From contig JAJQJQ010000002.1 in assembly GCA_028622995.1 (NCBI GenBank), positions 1,674,001 to 1,738,000 of the forward strand: 64,000 nucleotides of DNA. Direction: 5' to 3'. Below the pieces are notes generated by a model, which was not told the DNA's origin, did no database searches, and saw nothing but the letters and a program-made list of their open reading frames with translations. Shown here piece after piece: positions 60,749-64,000 of the stretch. Origin of the DNA: Panagrolaimus kolymaensis. Taxonomy: Eukaryota > Nematoda > Chromadorea > Rhabditida > Panagrolaimidae. The stretch's first letter is position 1; each line of letters starts with the position of its first letter. Position numbers and translations under genes: made by a program.

Positions 60749-63038
60749 ATGTCATTCATAAATACCTCAACAACAACACAATCATCATTTTTGGATGTTA
60801 CAACAAATTTAACAGCAAATATTTTAAATTCAATTGAAAATTCCACAAATTCTGGAAGTGATTATTATTCTGAATATGATTCACTTCCATCTGAATTACC
60901 ATTGGCTGGAATGACGGAAGAAGAATTTTTTGCTTCTTTACCTGTATTTGATATGTTTCCATTATCATTTCCAACTAATAGTCATGTTATTTTATATGCA
61001 ATGGTAAGCAATCACATTTTTCTTATTAATTAATTAATTTTGATGATGTGATGTTCGCGACCATTAATGAGACATAACGATGAGGGTTAATAAAAAAGAG
61101 GAAGTCGATGTTAATAATAACTGAAACGAACAAATTTAATTAGGAAAAATTAATTTCTTAAAGCTTAAAATTTAAAAATACAAGAATGAGTGATTCGTAG
61201 TAACAACGCTTTAAAAATGTAAAACACTTATATTTAAAAATGACAGTCGTTAAAATACCACCCACCAAAAAAGACAAAAGATCATACTCCGGCTCATTAA
61301 CTTATATTTTCATAAGAATGATTTTAAAAAATACTTTTTTAGCTTTATGCCTTGGTATTTCTTATTGGAGTATGTGGAAATGTTTCGGTAATCACTTTGA
61401 TACGCCACGTGCATTCAAGCATTCCAATGGATAATACAATGATATTTGTGATATTTCTTTGTTGCGTGGATCTTGCGAGCATCGTTCCTTTGCCGATGGC
61501 AATCGTAGATCAACTTCTCGGGTTTTGGATGTTTGGAACAGCGTTGTGTAAAGTTTATCGAATTTTGGAACATGTTGGACGGGCGCTCTCCACATTTATA
61601 TTAGCAGCCATGGCATTTGATCGATATCGACGCGTTTGCTATCCTCATCAACGAACCAGTCGACGAACAATAATGATGACAATATTAATTTTATCTTCAT
61701 TAACTTTCATGCTTCTTTCACCTTTGCTTATAAAAGCATCAAGCGAAGAAATAGTTCTAAAAGAAGTTCTCCTTGAAAATCCATATCGACTTGCTCGAGT
61801 TCGAATCTTCAAATGCCTTGATCATCTTGAAGGAAGTTCACTGGCCATTTTTGTATTATACATGTTTTTTATTGGTTTCTTCATTCCCGTATGCTTTATA
61901 ACAATTTTTTATGGTTTAATGGTTCGTCGATTATTTCTTCGTTCACGATCCATTCCAACTTCTCAATTACCTGTAAATCGGATAGCTGGTTATACGATAG
62001 CCATATCAGTATTTTTTGTACTTTGTTGGTCGCCATATTGGGTTGCAATGTTATATAATCTTTATCGAACTTTTTATACCATAGATTTGGAACAACATAC
62101 ATCTGAAAAATTTATTTATGTCATGTATGGAATTCATGCATTGCCATACGTTAATTCAGCTTCAAATTGGTTACTTTATGGTAAGTTCAAATCAAAAATC
62201 CAAAGTTTATAAGTTTTTACAAGCAAACTATTCGACCTTCTTTTTTGCACTATTTTTGGATTACAAACAGAAATAACAAAATTTATTTTTGTTTTTAACT
62301 ACTAAAAGAAACATTTACATATTTTATTCAAATGAGTATCTATTCTTTTTTATTATGTTTTTGAGATGTTTTGAAGATGAAGCAAGCCAATGCAAAAATA
62401 AAAAACGTAATAAAAAAAATGACATGTTTTTTTTTGTTGTTTTGTTTTTGCTTGCTCGCTTGACGGTGTTGTGCCAAAACTATTGCTATTCCATTTTAAC
62501 CGGAAAAGGCTTAAAGCCTTTTTTTAAAACTAACTATTTTAAGCTTTAATCAACCAATAGTCACTCATTTTTTCTTTAAAAATAACGTCAAGTCCCTGAG
62601 AGTAATAGAGAAAAGAAAATTAAATTTGGGAAAATTACAGTTAATATTATTATTTTAAAACACTCAAAACTGTAAATATAATTCCATTAAGCCCACACCT
62701 CCTCCTCTGTTTTTTTTTTAAAAAGAGCAGTGTAAAAATTTTTGGTTATAAACAATCAAAAAAATATGTGTATGTATAACAATAAATAAATTATATATAT
62801 TTGTTTATTTATTTGTTTGTTTTGTTTTCCAGGTTTATTAAATAGTCAATTAATGAGAAGAGCCCACGCAAATAAACTAAATGGTCAGCGATCGTTTGGA
62901 AGGGATGAATCAAGAATATTACCTACGATGGTTGTGGCATCCAATTTAAAAACTCCCCTAACTGCCAATAATATTAAAGAAGAAACAAGAGAAGATAGTT
63001 CAATCATAGTTCCAAGAAATTCTGATTCGCTATTATGA
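60749..63038 (+). CDS. Class A peptide-type G protein-coupled receptor
   Basis: Three exons (60749-61003, 61343-62180, 62833-63038) join in frame to 432 aa. An 85-residue extracellular N-terminus carries several N-x-S/T sites (MSFINTSTTTQ, NLTANILNSIENSTN) and acidic runs. Seven helices follow: TM1 with GVCGN, TM2 with LCCVDLASIVPLP, TM3 ending DRYRRVC, TM6 with CWSPYW, and TM7 reading LPYVNSASNWLLYG. The canonical NPxxY of TM7 is thus altered to NxxxNWLLY. The C-tail is Ser/Thr-rich and ends DSLL. This fits a neuropeptide receptor (npr or similar). The exact start is uncertain, since the frame is open for 396 nt upstream. Confidence 0.82.
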
Positions 63039-63659
63039 AAAAATAAATTACTATGGATTTTTTATTTTACATTCAAGGCAAAGCGCGGTATTTTCCTACA
63101 CTTACAAGAATCAAAAGCTTGGATTGTTGTCAATGCCAGCAAAATATATGTGCTCTAACTTTGATTGATTCACTAATCGCTTTCATGATTTGGTCGATTG
63201 TTTGATTTAAAAAAAAAACTTGCTCATAAGGATTTCTTTTTTGTCGTTTAAAATTTTTTAAAATTGTAAATAAAAATCAATACCGAATGCTCTTTCTTCA
63301 TCGCTTGAAAAAATAAACAAAAGCATAAAGTTTTTAAACAAAACCAAGCCATTATTTTAAACCAATTATAAGCTTCTTCTTTTTTGCTCTCATCAACCAA
63401 CGTCTGTTTCCTGCATTTGGTCAAAAAGAAAACGCGACAGCAACAAGAGAAAAGTTTCACCATTTTCAATCATCTATCATTCTTCTTATCATCATATTCT
63501 TTTTAAGGTGATGTAATTAAAAGCTTCTGTATATATTTTTTTTTATTATCAACCCAACAAAAAAGCTTCTTTCTCTCTTTATTTTAGTGGTCAATAAATC
63601 ACACATTTCATTTTTTGCTGTCTCGTTTAATTTATTGCAACAAAAAAAAAGAAAATAAA
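63039..63659. other. Intergenic, 621 bp
   Basis: 3' flank of the GPCR gene and promoter of the carboxypeptidase. No gene seen; a minus-strand frame at 63248-63469 is low-complexity. Confidence 0.55.
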
Positions 63660-63826
63660 ATGTGGATGGAATGGGTTTGGCTTATTTGTATTTGTTTCAG
63701 CGGAAGTGCCATAGGAGCACCAGCTTATTCTAAAATTCAGAGTTTACCAAATTTACAATTTATTCCTAAATTTAACCAATATTCGGGATACTTACCTGTA
63801 AATAGTGGAAATCAATTATTTTATTG
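63660..63826 (+). CDS. Serine carboxypeptidase (S10 family), 5' fragment
   Basis: Only exon 1 is in the window, ending at a TG|GTAAGC donor after 55 codons. It has a signal peptide (WLICICFSGSAIGAPA) followed by KIQSLPNLQFIPKFNQYSGY and LPVNSGNQLFYW. That segment is the N-terminal hallmark of S10 carboxypeptidases (cathepsin A-like), normally continuing FVES. The catalytic Ser, Asp and His lie beyond the window. These enzymes act in lysosomes or are secreted and remove C-terminal residues from peptides. The next exon was not found in the remaining 170 nt. Confidence 0.75.
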
Positions 63827-64000
63827 GTAAGCTTTTCTTAGAATTGTTTTTTATTTTTCTTTCGGACTAATTTCTAAACATAAAGGTTTTTTATAACTAA
63901 TTTCTTCATTTTAATTAGTAAGTTCTTTGATTTCTAATGCTTTTCCTGTGTTACATCAAAGTCGAAAACTAAAAAGTTTTGTAGATTATCTTAAAATATC

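Overview
This 64 kb window is eukaryotic: AT-rich (roughly 70 percent A+T by eye), with multi-exon genes, mostly short introns (about 50-90 nt) bounded by GT...TTTTAG or TTTCAG, and genes on both strands. The gene content points to a nematode. It holds a MOLO-1/TPM-like membrane protein, an EB-module cysteine-rich secreted protein, a GT49 (bgnt-type) glycosyltransferase, a GluCl/glycine-receptor-like chloride channel, a tailed acetylcholinesterase and possible spliced-leader acceptors directly before two start codons. Base composition and splice sites would suit a clade IV type worm, but the species cannot be fixed from this sequence. Exon boundaries were derived by hand from splice signals and reading frame. 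Unless stated, each gene model stays in frame from start to stop.

Layout, left to right. 1-2.1 kb: no gene. 2.1-5.2 kb (-): MOLO-1-like protein. 5.7-7.7 kb (-): APC/C subunit 8 (CDC23), sharing a 360 bp divergent promoter with an unknown acidic protein (8.05-9.19 kb, +). 9.5-13.8 kb (-): EDEM3-type GH47 mannosidase with two alternative 3' ends. 14.2-15.1 kb (-): poly-Q coiled-coil protein. 15.5-17.1 kb (-): mitochondrial glutamyl-tRNA synthetase. 17.4-19.3 kb (-): phosphatidylserine synthase. 19.9-20.8 kb (-): Pro/Ser/Thr-rich protein. 21.2-22.6 kb (-): UDP-glucuronate decarboxylase with one apparent frameshift. 23.2-25.1 kb (-): ESF1. 25.6-28.2 kb (-): cytosolic methionyl-tRNA synthetase, divergent from RBMX2 (28.6-29.7 kb, +). 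30.0-33.1 kb (-): acetylcholinesterase. 35.0-36.1 kb (+): epsilon-COP. 36.2-39.2 kb (-): GluCl-like channel. 39.2-47.6 kb: a repeat-like tract and a gene desert. 47.6-49.5 kb (-): EB/Cys-rich secreted protein. 50.0-51.3 kb (-): Ig-EGF-transmembrane protein with a tRNA-Lys inside one intron. 51.4-51.9 kb (+): small coiled-coil protein. 52.4-54.3 kb (+): serpentine receptor with a fold-back transposon in its intron. 55.5-57.2 kb (+): GT49 glycosyltransferase. 57.2-60.7 kb: no gene. 60.7-63.0 kb (+): peptide-type GPCR. 63.66 kb to the end (+): start of a serine carboxypeptidase.

The left half is mainly housekeeping: cell cycle, ER quality control, aminoacylation, ribosome biogenesis, splicing and secretion, at high gene density. 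The right half is sparser and richer in neuronal and surface genes (cholinesterase, chloride channel, two GPCRs, growth-factor-like protein) and in mobile elements. The most unusual features are the alternative EDEM3 terminal exons (membrane anchor versus PA domain), the neuregulin-like Ig-EGF-TM gene, the E-box-like palindrome with ACGCGT and TTCAAA cores before the CDC23-divergent gene, the UXS1 frameshift and two well-delimited MITEs (TTAA-flanked, and hAT-like with an 8 bp target duplication).
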